Shown here one piece after another: positions 53,492-62,417 of a stretch of DNA of 64,000 bases. Both the position numbers and the translations under genes were made by a program. Under the pieces are notes generated by a model. That model made no database searches. It was not told the origin of the DNA and was given only the letters and a program-made list of their open reading frames with translations. The stretch's first letter is position 1, and every line of letters begins with the position of its first letter. Origin of the DNA: Crocinitomix algicola (GTDB taxonomy: Bacteria; Bacteroidota; Bacteroidia; Flavobacteriales_D; Crocinitomicaceae); assembly GCF_001661595.2 (NCBI RefSeq), contig NZ_LYPF02000001.1:124001-188000 (forward strand), read 5' to 3'.

Positions 53492-55644
53492 TTTAGTGCA
53501 ATCTTTTTAAATGATGGCAAAAATAAAATATCTAAGATTAACGCCGATGCAATTCCCGTTAGAAAAACCCAAAAAAATGGTCTTAGCCAATCAAAATTTG
53601 AGAACACAAAACAAAATAAACCTGCAGCTAATACGGCACTTGTAGTAAGAATGGGGAAAAATTCAATTTCTTTCCTAGACTTAGCTTTACTGAACATTAT
53701 AAATATTGAATCATCAATGCAAATACCACTCAACAGTGCGAGGAAAAATAAACTTTGTGGATTGAATGGTAAATTCAGGAAATTCATAATAATTACAGCT
53801 AGTAGAAGTGGTATTAAATTGGTTAAAATAAATGCAAATCCACTCATGGCTGACTTTAAGACGAAGATAATAAGTATTCCTGTCAAAATCGCGGATAGAG
53901 ACCAAGCTTTCATTAATTCATTGGTAAGTCTAACTGTGCTTAAATCAGATAAATAGTCTATGCTAAGCAATTTAAATCTAATGTCGTCTTTAGATATTCT
54001 TTTTAGTTGCTTTTCTAAATTCTTGAATTTTTCTAGGCGTTGTTCAAGGGTAGGTTCGTTAAACCCAAAAATTAAGCGATATGAATTATTGTTTTCTGAA
54101 ACAACATCTTGACTTCCGAATTGCTTGTGATAGTTAACTAAATAAGATTTCCAAGAATTTGTATCAAAATTCGGAAGTTTAAATGCTTCGTTTTTTTGTC
54201 CAAGTCTATAACGATGAGCTCTTTTTGCAATGAGTACAGGGCTGGTTAAGTATTTGGGAACGAATATTTGATTTATCATTCTTTCAACTGTTTCAATTTC
54301 TTTAAGGTGATTTAACTTCCATATAGAATCATCTTCGTTTATGCTAATTTGTATATGTCCAGTATAATTACCAAAGAATGAATTGCTTAATATTTGTTGC
54401 GCTTTTAATTCTGATGTATTTGTTTCTAGGAAATTGTTATCGTTTATTTGGACTTTTCGTTGTGCTACAAAAAATAATAAGAAAGCCAAAGTTGTGGTAA
54501 AAACTAACGATTTTTTAGAATTCTTGATTTGTACCTTGTTAAGAATTCTCCAGTTTTGAATGCGTGATATACGTTGAGCTTTAATGTAAACTGTAGAAGG
54601 ATTAAAGATCTTTATGGCGATAAACCTTGAACTTAGGAATGACAATAAGATTGAGGATAGTGTGATTGTAGTTAATTCAAAGATGGATTGATGTTCGGTG
54701 AATATTAAAAATATGATATACGCAAAGGCGTTTGAGATGGAGGTGAAAAGTATAGGTTTTGAAAGCTGATGTGTAATTCTTTTTCTTAAGATTTTGGATG
54801 ATGAAATATTGTCTCGCAATTGTGATTGTTGGTAAAGTATGTGAAGTATATCTGAGAGTGTGAATACAATAATCAATCCTGGCAAAGGGATTAGGTGAAT
54901 TGTAAGTTTAAAATTGAACAGCCAAATAAAAATTATGGTAGTAGAAAAATTAAAAAAAATGAATAATAAGGAGAATAGAATTCCTTTCCAACTACCAATA
55001 AAAAGATAAAAAATACAAATGACACTGATAAGACTTACTAAGACCAAAAAAGAAGTCTCGCTATAGAATATATTTTCAGCGACCCTTGAATTATTAGGGG
55101 TAAAAATGTAGGAAGAGATAGGTTTTCTTAATTCGGGCCATTTTTTTATTTTCGATTGTAGATCTAGTTTCGTTTTTGGTTTTTCAGTGATATAGATTAA
55201 TGCATATTTTCCATTAGGAGAGATGAATTTATGATAAATGTCTTTTTTCTTTCTAATAGAATTGATTTGACTACTTAAGTATTCGTTTAGTTGATTTCTG
55301 TTAAGGTGTTCATATTCAGGTTTGAGGGGTTTATTATTTGTGATTTTTAGACTTGTAATGCTGATAACCGTCTCGACTTGACTCAGATTCGTTAGTCGAT
55401 GAGTGATTTGCTGAATTACTTTAAAAGCTTCTGGAGCGTTAAACGATGATTCATGCTCTAATAATAAAAAGGTAACATTTTTTTCTTGAGAAAAGTTAGA
55501 ATCGAGCAGCGCCAGTTCTGCTAATTCCTTTTCTGAAACTAATTTTATAGTTGAAAGATTGCCGTTAAAAGGTATTCTCGGTAGAATAAAAATTGCTAGA
55601 GCTATCGGCAGAAATAAAAATAATCCAATTTTTTTAGTAATCAT
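53488..55644 (-). CDS. MMPL/RND-superfamily exporter
   Basis: The 718-residue protein has the duplicated RND layout: one membrane segment, a periplasmic domain, then a block of five, repeated. It is shorter than drug pumps, fitting the MMPL/HpnN-like class that moves lipids or glycolipids. In the second half GICIDDSIFIMFSKAK matches the MMPL proton-relay segment, with Asp-Asp. Overlaps of four bases with both neighbours tie it to the SGNH hydrolase and the GT2. No membrane-fusion protein gene is nearby. Confidence 0.85.
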   Translation of the reverse strand: MITKKIGLFLFLPIALAIFILPRIPFNGNLSTIKLVSEKELAELALLDSNFSQEKNVTFLLLEHESSFNAPEAFKVIQQITHRLTNLSQVETVISITSLKITNNKPLKPEYEHLNRNQLNEYLSSQINSIRKKKDIYHKFISPNGKYALIYITEKPKTKLDLQSKIKKWPELRKPISSYIFTPNNSRVAENIFYSETSFLVLVSLISVICIFYLFIGSWKGILFSLLFIFFNFSTTIIFIWLFNFKLTIHLIPLPGLIIVFTLSDILHILYQQSQLRDNISSSKILRKRITHQLSKPILFTSISNAFAYIIFLIFTEHQSIFELTTITLSSILLSFLSSRFIAIKIFNPSTVYIKAQRISRIQNWRILNKVQIKNSKKSLVFTTTLAFLLFFVAQRKVQINDNNFLETNTSELKAQQILSNSFFGNYTGHIQISINEDDSIWKLNHLKEIETVERMINQIFVPKYLTSPVLIAKRAHRYRLGQKNEAFKLPNFDTNSWKSYLVNYHKQFGSQDVVSENNNSYRLIFGFNEPTLEQRLEKFKNLEKQLKRISKDDIRFKLLSIDYLSDLSTVRLTNELMKAWSLSAILTGILIIFVLKSAMSGFAFILTNLIPLLLAVIIMNFLNLPFNPQSLFFLALLSGICIDDSIFIMFSKAKSRKEIEFFPILTTSAVLAAGLFCFVFSNFDWLRPFFWVFLTGIASALILDILFLPSFKKIALK

Positions 55645-56654
55645 TCAGCAAGAATTTTTTGAATGAAAGGAGACAGTATTGTGGCAATATACTCATGTCC
55701 AGCTTCGTTTGGATGACTGTCAACGGGATAGTGTGTTAGCGTAGTGCTTTCAAAATCGAAATCAATTCGAACAAAATTGGGAACAGAGTGACTCAAGACT
55801 CTGTCATTATTTAGTTCGTCTAATAAAACCAGACCAAATTTAATGTTGTTTTCATAACACAATTCATTCATTTCTTTGATTAATAGTTCAGTCAATTCAA
55901 TTTCCCGATTGACATTAGTTGATGATTTTTCCCAGAGAGTTTGTAACCAGTTGACACTGGCTAAGTACTCTCTAAAAAGCCAATTTTTATGCAGGTTTGC
56001 CCAATTCTCATATTCAATTGAATGCACATTCTCATTAATGTATGGGAACCTTGCGTTTTTCATGTTTTGATTGATTTCTGGATTAGCTTTGCCAAATCCA
56101 AGTTTTAAGTTTTTTCTGAAATATGGAGAAAGCACGTTTCTTGATGGGTGGACAGCAGAAAAATTTAACAGAATAGCCTCATAATTTTCCGAGTTTGGGA
56201 TGATTTCATTTTTTAACTGTAAATAGGACTGAACTGTTCCATAACCAATCACTCCAAAATTTTCATAAATGTGAGTAGTGTCAAGATTTTGAAGCTTCTG
56301 AACAAAATTTTTATTGTTGTCAACACCGTAGCCATAGGTAAATGAACAACCTAGGAATGCAATCTTTTTTTTACGATTTAAAGACGGATGGATTGTTTCT
56401 CTTCTACCATTTTTGCAGTGAGTCGTTTTAAATTCTATGGAATCATTAAGCGATATTTTATAATTTCCCGGGTTGAGTTTAATTCCATAGCTGCTATCTC
56501 CAACAAAGGCATTTGAAGGATTTATTTTAATTTTATAATGATCATAGTTATAAGGACGGTAGCCCAGAATTAGCAATGCTAATTCGAAGCATACGAAAGT
56601 TATAATTGGGTAATAAATTAACTTCAATGAGTATTTTCTGAATACGGTTTTCAA
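55641..56654 (-). CDS. Membrane-anchored SGNH hydrolase, TTG start
   Basis: The 337-residue product begins with one hydrophobic segment (YYPIITFVCFELALLIL) and then an SGNH/GDSL domain outside the cytoplasm. The nucleophile Ser is in LGCSFTYGYG, the oxyanion Gly in VIGYGTVQSY, and the Asp-His pair in DSHPNEAGHEY. Such domains add or remove O-acyl groups on glycans or lipids. No ATG is available before residue ~180; TTG at 56654 is the only suitable start, 19 bases after a -7 box. It heads an operon with an exporter and a GT2. Confidence 0.85.
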   Translation of the reverse strand: MKTVFRKYSLKLIYYPIITFVCFELALLILGYRPYNYDHYKIKINPSNAFVGDSSYGIKLNPGNYKISLNDSIEFKTTHCKNGRRETIHPSLNRKKKIAFLGCSFTYGYGVDNNKNFVQKLQNLDTTHIYENFGVIGYGTVQSYLQLKNEIIPNSENYEAILLNFSAVHPSRNVLSPYFRKNLKLGFGKANPEINQNMKNARFPYINENVHSIEYENWANLHKNWLFREYLASVNWLQTLWEKSSTNVNREIELTELLIKEMNELCYENNIKFGLVLLDELNNDRVLSHSVPNFVRIDFDFESTTLTHYPVDSHPNEAGHEYIATILSPFIQKILAE

Positions 56655-56673
56655 ACTTAAAAGATTTACAAAC

Positions 56674-56681
56674 CAAATTTA
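56674..56681 (-). promoter_or_regulatory. -7 box of the SGNH-exporter-GT2 operon
   Basis: The minus strand reads TAAATTTG, an exact TAnnTTTG match 19 bases before the TTG start. A weaker plus-strand TATCTTCA at 56694-56701 may serve the divergent carbamoyltransferase gene, so both operons start within about 70 bases. Confidence 0.5.
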
Positions 56682-56720
56682 TACAATAGTTCTTATCTTC
56701 ACATCTGTTTGAACTTAGAA

Positions 56721-58472
56721 ATGGTGTTTAAAACGATTATCGGTATTTCAGCATATTATCATGACTCCGCAATAGCGCTTATTATCAATGGTGAAATTAA
56801 GTTTGCAGCTCAAGAGGAGCGTTATACGAGAGAAAAGAATACAGCTGCTTTTCCTTTCAATGCTATACGTAGTTGCTTGGAAGAATTTGATTTAACATTA
56901 GCGGAGGTCGATGCTGTCGTGTTCTATGAAAAACCATTCTTGAAATTAGAAAGGATAATTCAAAATTTTTATGAAATTGCACCGAATGGATTTATGCAAT
57001 TTATGCCATTTTTTAAGGATTGGACAGCCAAAAAGCTCTTTTTAAAAAACGAAATTCGTAAAAAACTGAGGGAAATTGATGGGAATAACGGTCATTTAGT
57101 ACCAGTTTTTTTTTCGAGTCATCATTTATCTCATGCTGCCAGTGCATTTTTTCCATCTCCTTTTGGTAAAGCCGCTATCCTAACGTTAGATGCAGTTGGG
57201 GAATGGGCTACAGCTTCGATTGGTCAAGGAGATCAAAATAAAATTGTCCTTGAAAAAGCAATGAATTTTCCAAATTCTGTTGGAATTCTCTACAGTTCAT
57301 TCACTTATTTTTTGGGTTTCTCAGTGAACAGTGGAGAATATAAAATGATGGGACTGGCTCCTTTGGGTGATTTAAACTCTGATCAAACCAAGAGGTTTAT
57401 AGCCATTATTAAAAAAGAGATTGTAACTGTTTTTAGTGATGGAAGTATCAAGTTAAACCAGCACTATTTTAAATATCGGTCAGGACTAAAGATGATTCGA
57501 AAGAAACGGTGGGAACAATTGTTCGGTGCGAAAAAGAAACCCAATGAATCATTTAATCAACGTCACAAAAATATCGCGCTTGCAATTCAAACTGTTTTAG
57601 AGGAAATCATACTGAAAATGGCTATTACAGCAAAAAAACTTACCGGCAGTTCAAACCTTTGTTTAGCTGGAGGTGTTGCTTTAAATTCCGTTGCAACAGG
57701 TAAATTAGTTGAATCAAAAATATTTGAGCAAATCTGGATTCAACCCGCAGCAGGTGATGCAGGAGGCGCTTTAGGTGCTGCATTGGCCTTTTATTATTCT
57801 AAAAATGATCGGTTTGTTTCGGCTAAAGATAAAATGAATCATGGTTTCATAGGTCCTGCCCATAAAAAAAGTGAAATTCTTGGTGCATTGAGGTTAAAGA
57901 AACTGAAATATGAATATTTTGATGAAGCGTTTTTATTGAATCAAAAAGTTGCAAAATTTCTTGCTCAAGATAAAGTAGTAGGGTGGGTTAAAGGTCGTTT
58001 GGAGTTTGGACCAAGAGCTTTAGGAGGCAGAAGTATATTGGCTTCTCCAAAAAGTAAAGGAATGAAAGATAGGATTAATAGACGCATCAAATTTAGAGAA
58101 GATTTTCGTCCATTTGCTCCTGTAATGTTATCTGGTGAAGCTGAGAAATACTTTAATGTTTGCCACGATGCTTCTTACATGCAATATGTTCATCGTATTA
58201 CTGAAAATCAGAGAGAAGTTGGTTTGGAGCAGTTTCCTAGTGTTTTGCATGGCGATTCTTCAGCACGTATTCAGACCGTAACTTCTAATGAACATCCATT
58301 ATATGGTATTTTGAATGCATTTAAAGTTCAAACAGGTATTGGAATGTTAATTAATACGAGCTTTAATCGCAACAAAGAACCAATTGTGCAAGGTCTAGAA
58401 TCAATAATAGAAGTTTTTTTAATGTCTGATATTGATATTCTTGTAATCGATAATTTTTTTATAAAAAAATAA
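56721..58472 (+). CDS. Carbamoyltransferase, NodU/CmcH/HypF-C family
   Basis: The start is taken at ATG 56721; a TTG at 56709 is in frame but less likely. The 583-residue enzyme has the ASKHA-type domain start IGISAYYHDSAIALI, the metal-binding HHLSHAASAFFPSPF, and the C-terminal Sua5-like domain with RLEFGPRALGGRSIL, REDFRPFAPVM and NTSFNRNKEPIVQ. These enzymes make carbamoyl-AMP from carbamoyl phosphate and ATP and pass it to a hydroxyl, as in Nod factors, cephamycin and saxitoxin. The DUF5989- and SxtJ-like genes follow at once. The acceptor here is unknown. Confidence 0.93.
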   Translation: MVFKTIIGISAYYHDSAIALIINGEIKFAAQEERYTREKNTAAFPFNAIRSCLEEFDLTLAEVDAVVFYEKPFLKLERIIQNFYEIAPNGFMQFMPFFKDWTAKKLFLKNEIRKKLREIDGNNGHLVPVFFSSHHLSHAASAFFPSPFGKAAILTLDAVGEWATASIGQGDQNKIVLEKAMNFPNSVGILYSSFTYFLGFSVNSGEYKMMGLAPLGDLNSDQTKRFIAIIKKEIVTVFSDGSIKLNQHYFKYRSGLKMIRKKRWEQLFGAKKKPNESFNQRHKNIALAIQTVLEEIILKMAITAKKLTGSSNLCLAGGVALNSVATGKLVESKIFEQIWIQPAAGDAGGALGAALAFYYSKNDRFVSAKDKMNHGFIGPAHKKSEILGALRLKKLKYEYFDEAFLLNQKVAKFLAQDKVVGWVKGRLEFGPRALGGRSILASPKSKGMKDRINRRIKFREDFRPFAPVMLSGEAEKYFNVCHDASYMQYVHRITENQREVGLEQFPSVLHGDSSARIQTVTSNEHPLYGILNAFKVQTGIGMLINTSFNRNKEPIVQGLESIIEVFLMSDIDILVIDNFFIKK

Positions 58473-58474
58473 AA

Positions 58475-58627
58475 ATGTTTGAAACAATTAAAGAGTTATT
58501 TCAATTCGTAAAATCGAGAAAAAAATATTGGTTGTTCCCCATAATTTTGATTTTAGTTTTTGTGGGTGTTATCCTTGTGTTCGGTGTTTCCACTGGTCTT
58601 GCACCATATATTTATCCATTTTTTTAA
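58475..58627 (+). CDS. DUF5989-like single-pass membrane peptide
   Basis: This 50-residue frame (starts MFETIKELFQFVKSRKKYW, ends GLAPYIYPFF) lies two bases after the carbamoyltransferase stop and two before the next gene. A positively charged amphipathic start is followed by one membrane helix of about 20 residues and an aromatic end. From memory this is the shape of DUF5989 proteins, which sit beside carbamoyltransferases and SxtJ. Its small size makes it easy to miss in automated annotation. Function is unknown. Confidence 0.82.
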   Translation: MFETIKELFQFVKSRKKYWLFPIILILVFVGVILVFGVSTGLAPYIYPFF

Positions 58628-58629
58628 AT

Positions 58630-58977
58630 ATGCTAAATAATAACGTTTTACGTGATTTTTGTCTGTTGCTCCTTTTTGGTTTGATTGTCATAATTTATAC
58701 AGAGAAGTGGATATGGGGTTGGGGACTCTTAACGTTTATGATTCTTGGCTTAGTTTTACCTCAAATTCAGCAATATGCACAGCTCTTTATTAACATGGTG
58801 AGTAATGGCTTACAGTTTCTGATATTGCCATTAATTGCTTCGATTATATTCTTTTTAATCTTAACACCAATAGCATTGGTTTATAGATTATACAAGAAGA
58901 GAAGTCTAAATAAGTCATCTAGTTTCGTATCGGTTAATGTTACTTTTAATGATGATTTTTTTAAAAGGCAGTGGTGA
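58630..58977 (+). CDS. SxtJ-like small membrane protein
   Basis: The start is taken at ATG 58630 (MLNNNVLRDFCLLLLFGLIV); the frame is open to 58528 but that part overlaps the DUF5989-like gene. The 115-residue product has three or four membrane helices and a positively charged cytoplasmic tail. The RDFCLLLLFGLIV start and the LTPIALVYRLYKKRSL end match the SxtJ family, named after the saxitoxin cluster, where it also sits by a carbamoyltransferase. It may form a membrane complex with DUF5989 and the enzyme; that is inference. Confidence 0.78.
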   Translation: MLNNNVLRDFCLLLLFGLIVIIYTEKWIWGWGLLTFMILGLVLPQIQQYAQLFINMVSNGLQFLILPLIASIIFFLILTPIALVYRLYKKRSLNKSSSFVSVNVTFNDDFFKRQW

Positions 58978-59033
58978 ACCTTTAAAGGAAATGATAACTT
59001 TATGAATAAAATTCTACAAAAATTTCAAGAGGC

Positions 59034-61631
59034 ATGAATTTGAAGTACTTATCCTTGGCTGCAAGAAACGCTTTGGTGTATTTTGTGTTGTTTATTTTGG
59101 GCTTAAGCATATTAGGGTACTTCATGATTTCATATAGCTCGAAAGAAATTCTAATGTTAACCGAAAAGAATTTAAGCCACTCTTCGGAGATGGTGAAAGT
59201 AAAATTCGAAAGTGATTTAAAGAATTTTGAGACTGATATTAAGCAACTTGCTGAAAGTCCAGTTTTACATGAATTTTTAGGGAGTAACGAAAACGCAAAA
59301 AAGGAACTGTTAACGGCGGAGTATGAATCATTTTTAAAAACGAATTTAAATTATTTTCAAATAAGATTATTAGATAGTCGAACGGGGGAGGAAATAATTC
59401 GGACTGAAAGAACAAAGGAAGGCAGCATTCATAGAACACCAGCAGAGCAGCTTCAAATTAAAAAAGATCGTGACTATTTTCAAGAAATTGAGAGTCTTAC
59501 TGCGGATGAAGTTTATCTCTCTAAAATTGATTTGAATAAAGAACATAATAAAATAAGTATGCCAACAACCCCTACGATTAGAGTGGCAAAGCAGATTGTA
59601 TTAAGAAATGAAATTCCATATTTTTTAATTTTAAATGTTGATTTATCAGATCAATTCGAATATTTAATAAAAAGTATTCCAAATTCATATGAATTAAAAG
59701 TGTTTAATAACGATGGTCATTATCTTATTCATCCGGATACAACTAAAGAGTTTAGTTTTGAATATGGAAAGTCCCCCAGTTTTTTTGATGATTATCAACT
59801 CTCCATCGATTCTATCAATTATAACACGATTGTTCAATCTACGAACTCGGAGGTAAATACATTTGCAAAGTTCAATTACCGTAGACCTAATTACGGAGTT
59901 TATTTTTTACTCACAGTTGATAAAGAATTGATTTTTTCCTCATTCTATTCATGGAGAAAGAATGTGATTTTGACCATTTTAATTATTGCTTTTTTATTTG
60001 TGCTTATAGCCTTTTTATATATGCGAAAACAGGTGAGGGAATTAAAGAGTATTACCGAAAAAATGGTGCATTTTTCAAGTCATTTAATCCCACATCATTT
60101 ACCGATACATCGTTTTGATGAGATCGGAAAGCTGGCCAGAGGTTTTGAACATATGTCGAAAGAAATTGCAGAGAGTCATGAAGAAATTAATGAGGCTAAA
60201 TTAAAAGCGGAATTAGCTTTTCAAGAAAAAAATGAATTCCTAGAAAACATGAGTCATGAAATTAGGAACCCACTGCAAGCAATTGTAGGAACGGTAGAAA
60301 TTCTTAGCCAAAATTCGTCGAATTCTGCAGAAAGTAAATATCATGAAGCGCTACGCTTTAATGCATTACAATTAAAGTCTTTAGTTACAGATGTGTTGGA
60401 TTATAGCAAAATTAAAAATCAACAAATTAGATTAAACGAATCGTGGACTGATTTGAATAAATTCATTAACGATTTTTGTAAAGGTTTTAAATACCAATTG
60501 ATTGAGAGACAGTTAAAATTAGAAATGAACCTTCCAAATGCTTTTGTAATTTCTCATTTTAAAGTCGATCGAACAAGGTTATATCAAGTTTTAAATAACC
60601 TAATGACAAATGCAATAAAATTCACTCAAGAAAAAGGTGAAATCGCCTTAAAGGTTACTCAAGTAGACGAAAGCGGTGAATTGTTTAGATTCGAAGTTCA
60701 TGATTCCGGAAGTGGCGTTTCGCAAGCTGAAGTGAATCAAATTATTGAAAGAACTTATACATCAAATTATAATACTGGAGCTGGTCTGGGACTGAGTATT
60801 GTACAGGAGCTCCTTCATTTACAAAATAGTAAGCTAGAAATCATTTCTAAGAAAGATGTTGGAAGTGTTTTTTCATTTCAACTTCGTTTAAAAAGTAAGT
60901 CTAATAAATCAAAATTGAATATTGATTTCATTAAGAATTTAAAGGTTAGTATTCTTGTGATAGATGATGACTCTTTACAATTGGACTGGTACCAATACGT
61001 ACTTGAAGGAGTTAACGTTGAATTTTCCAAAAATATGGAAAAATCGCATGAATCAAAATTCAACATCATCATCGCTGATCGTCATTTAAACGAATCGATT
61101 ATTTCTGACCAAAAATATAGAAATCTACTTTCTGATAAGTTGGCGATGAACGGTATAATAATATGGGTTAGTGCGGATGAGGCTTTTTTATCGACTACCA
61201 AACATCAAGACTTTGTTTTAACTAAACCAGTTAATAAGGAAAGGTTTTTATCCCTTTTACAGCAGGCTGTGGTTTACCAGTCTTTTGGTCAAGTAGATTT
61301 GCGTAGCATCCAAGAAGATTATGATTTTGAAGAAAACTTGGTCCAAAATGCTATGAAGGTATTGATTTCTGAATGGAAAAGAGATGTGGTCGATTTGTCT
61401 GAAGCGATTCTTAATAATGAGAAAAATAAGGTTGCCAAAATAAACCATCGAATAAACACAGCGTTGAAAAGACTAGGTTTGGTGAAGTTTGAAAATTATT
61501 TAATGGAAATTGAGGGCAACATGCCAGATAGTGATGAGCTAGCGTTAGAGTCTTTCGAAGAAGTGGTTCGCTTAACTTTCGAAGTATATTTACAAGATAT
61601 TGAATCTGCACTTAATCGTTCCAGCCTTTAA
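59034..61631 (+). CDS. Hybrid sensor histidine kinase with receiver and HPt domains
   Basis: The 865-residue kinase has a membrane helix near 11-33, a ~275-residue dCache-like periplasmic sensor, a second helix near 310-330 and a HAMP-like linker. HisKA follows with His408 (NMSHEIRNPLQ), then the ATPase with NNLMTNAIKFT, HDSGSGVS and NTGAGLGLSIV. A receiver domain has Asp682 and Lys731, and a C-terminal HPt domain has His805 (KINHRINTALKRLG). The layout predicts His-Asp-His relay to a separate regulator, plausibly the convergent LytTR protein. It starts 57 bases after the SxtJ-like gene and may be in that operon. The 3' end overlaps the regulator gene by 20 bases. Confidence 0.9.
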   Translation: MNLKYLSLAARNALVYFVLFILGLSILGYFMISYSSKEILMLTEKNLSHSSEMVKVKFESDLKNFETDIKQLAESPVLHEFLGSNENAKKELLTAEYESFLKTNLNYFQIRLLDSRTGEEIIRTERTKEGSIHRTPAEQLQIKKDRDYFQEIESLTADEVYLSKIDLNKEHNKISMPTTPTIRVAKQIVLRNEIPYFLILNVDLSDQFEYLIKSIPNSYELKVFNNDGHYLIHPDTTKEFSFEYGKSPSFFDDYQLSIDSINYNTIVQSTNSEVNTFAKFNYRRPNYGVYFLLTVDKELIFSSFYSWRKNVILTILIIAFLFVLIAFLYMRKQVRELKSITEKMVHFSSHLIPHHLPIHRFDEIGKLARGFEHMSKEIAESHEEINEAKLKAELAFQEKNEFLENMSHEIRNPLQAIVGTVEILSQNSSNSAESKYHEALRFNALQLKSLVTDVLDYSKIKNQQIRLNESWTDLNKFINDFCKGFKYQLIERQLKLEMNLPNAFVISHFKVDRTRLYQVLNNLMTNAIKFTQEKGEIALKVTQVDESGELFRFEVHDSGSGVSQAEVNQIIERTYTSNYNTGAGLGLSIVQELLHLQNSKLEIISKKDVGSVFSFQLRLKSKSNKSKLNIDFIKNLKVSILVIDDDSLQLDWYQYVLEGVNVEFSKNMEKSHESKFNIIIADRHLNESIISDQKYRNLLSDKLAMNGIIIWVSADEAFLSTTKHQDFVLTKPVNKERFLSLLQQAVVYQSFGQVDLRSIQEDYDFEENLVQNAMKVLISEWKRDVVDLSEAILNNEKNKVAKINHRINTALKRLGLVKFENYLMEIEGNMPDSDELALESFEEVVRLTFEVYLQDIESALNRSSL

Positions 61632-62316
61632 TTCTATTGGATACTTTATCCTTGTGCTTTGCGCCAATCGGTATTTGTGTACCATCTATAATTAAATGTT
61701 CTGTTCGTAATTCTTCTAAAAAGTTTAAATTAACAATGTACGACTTCTGAACTCTAACAAAATTTTCAGGTAGCTGAATTTCTAAGTTTTTTAAGCTCAT
61801 TAATGACATTACTTTTTTTTCGTTTAAATAAAAAACTACATAGTTTGATTCGGACTTAATATAGCGAATTTCATCAATTTTTATTATAACAGTGGCGTTG
61901 CCATCTTTAACCAATAACGTTTTCTTTTTATAGCTATTGTTTGACTGAGTTTTTGACAGTAACCGCTCAATCGAACGCGAAAACCTAGTATAGCGAATTG
62001 GTTTAGCCAAAAAGTCTATAATTTGATCATAGTCATACGATTTTGCCCCAAAACTAATTTCACTTGTAATCATAATAACAGGAAGGTTATGAGGCAATTT
62101 TTCTAACAGAAGGTCAGCTTTAAAATCAGGTAAATTGAAATCTAAAAAAATGACATCAAAATCATCTGAATGAACAGCATTCAAGGCTTGATTACCATTT
62201 ATAACAGTTGTGTGAGATTTAATGTGTTGATTTTTAGAGCAAAAATGCTGGAGCAAATCACAAACTAAAGGATCATCATCCACAATTAAAGTTTTAAGGC
62301 GTTCATCGATATTCAT
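61612..62316 (-). CDS. LytTR family response regulator
   Basis: The 234-residue regulator has an N-terminal receiver domain (acidic LIVDDDPLVCDLL, phosphoacceptor Asp in FLDFNLPDF, Lys in FLAKPIRY) and a C-terminal LytTR DNA-binding domain (IRYIKSESNYVVFYL...FVRVQKSYIVNLNFL, abbreviated). It converges tail to tail with the hybrid kinase, overlapping by 20 bases. Phosphate from the kinase HPt domain is the likely input. Candidate targets are the divergent envelope operons next door, which is not shown by the sequence. Confidence 0.92.
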   Translation of the reverse strand: MNIDERLKTLIVDDDPLVCDLLQHFCSKNQHIKSHTTVINGNQALNAVHSDDFDVIFLDFNLPDFKADLLLEKLPHNLPVIMITSEISFGAKSYDYDQIIDFLAKPIRYTRFSRSIERLLSKTQSNNSYKKKTLLVKDGNATVIIKIDEIRYIKSESNYVVFYLNEKKVMSLMSLKNLEIQLPENFVRVQKSYIVNLNFLEELRTEHLIIDGTQIPIGAKHKDKVSNRIKGWND

Positions 62317-62417
62317 ATTTCATCAATTCAAAAGGTGGTTTCACATATCACAATGAAGGAAAGCTAATAAAAAAAATATATTAGTCCTTAATTAAGCAAT
62401 CAATTTAAATAGAAAGA

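Noticed and set aside
58528-58629. Upstream extension of the SxtJ-like frame.
   Set aside because: It overlaps the DUF5989-like gene in another frame, and its Cys-rich residues do not resemble the family.
56721-58977. Part of a saxitoxin-type toxin cluster, because of the SxtJ-like and carbamoyltransferase genes.
   Set aside because: No sxtA, amidinotransferase or other core genes are nearby. The trio is known to me outside such clusters.
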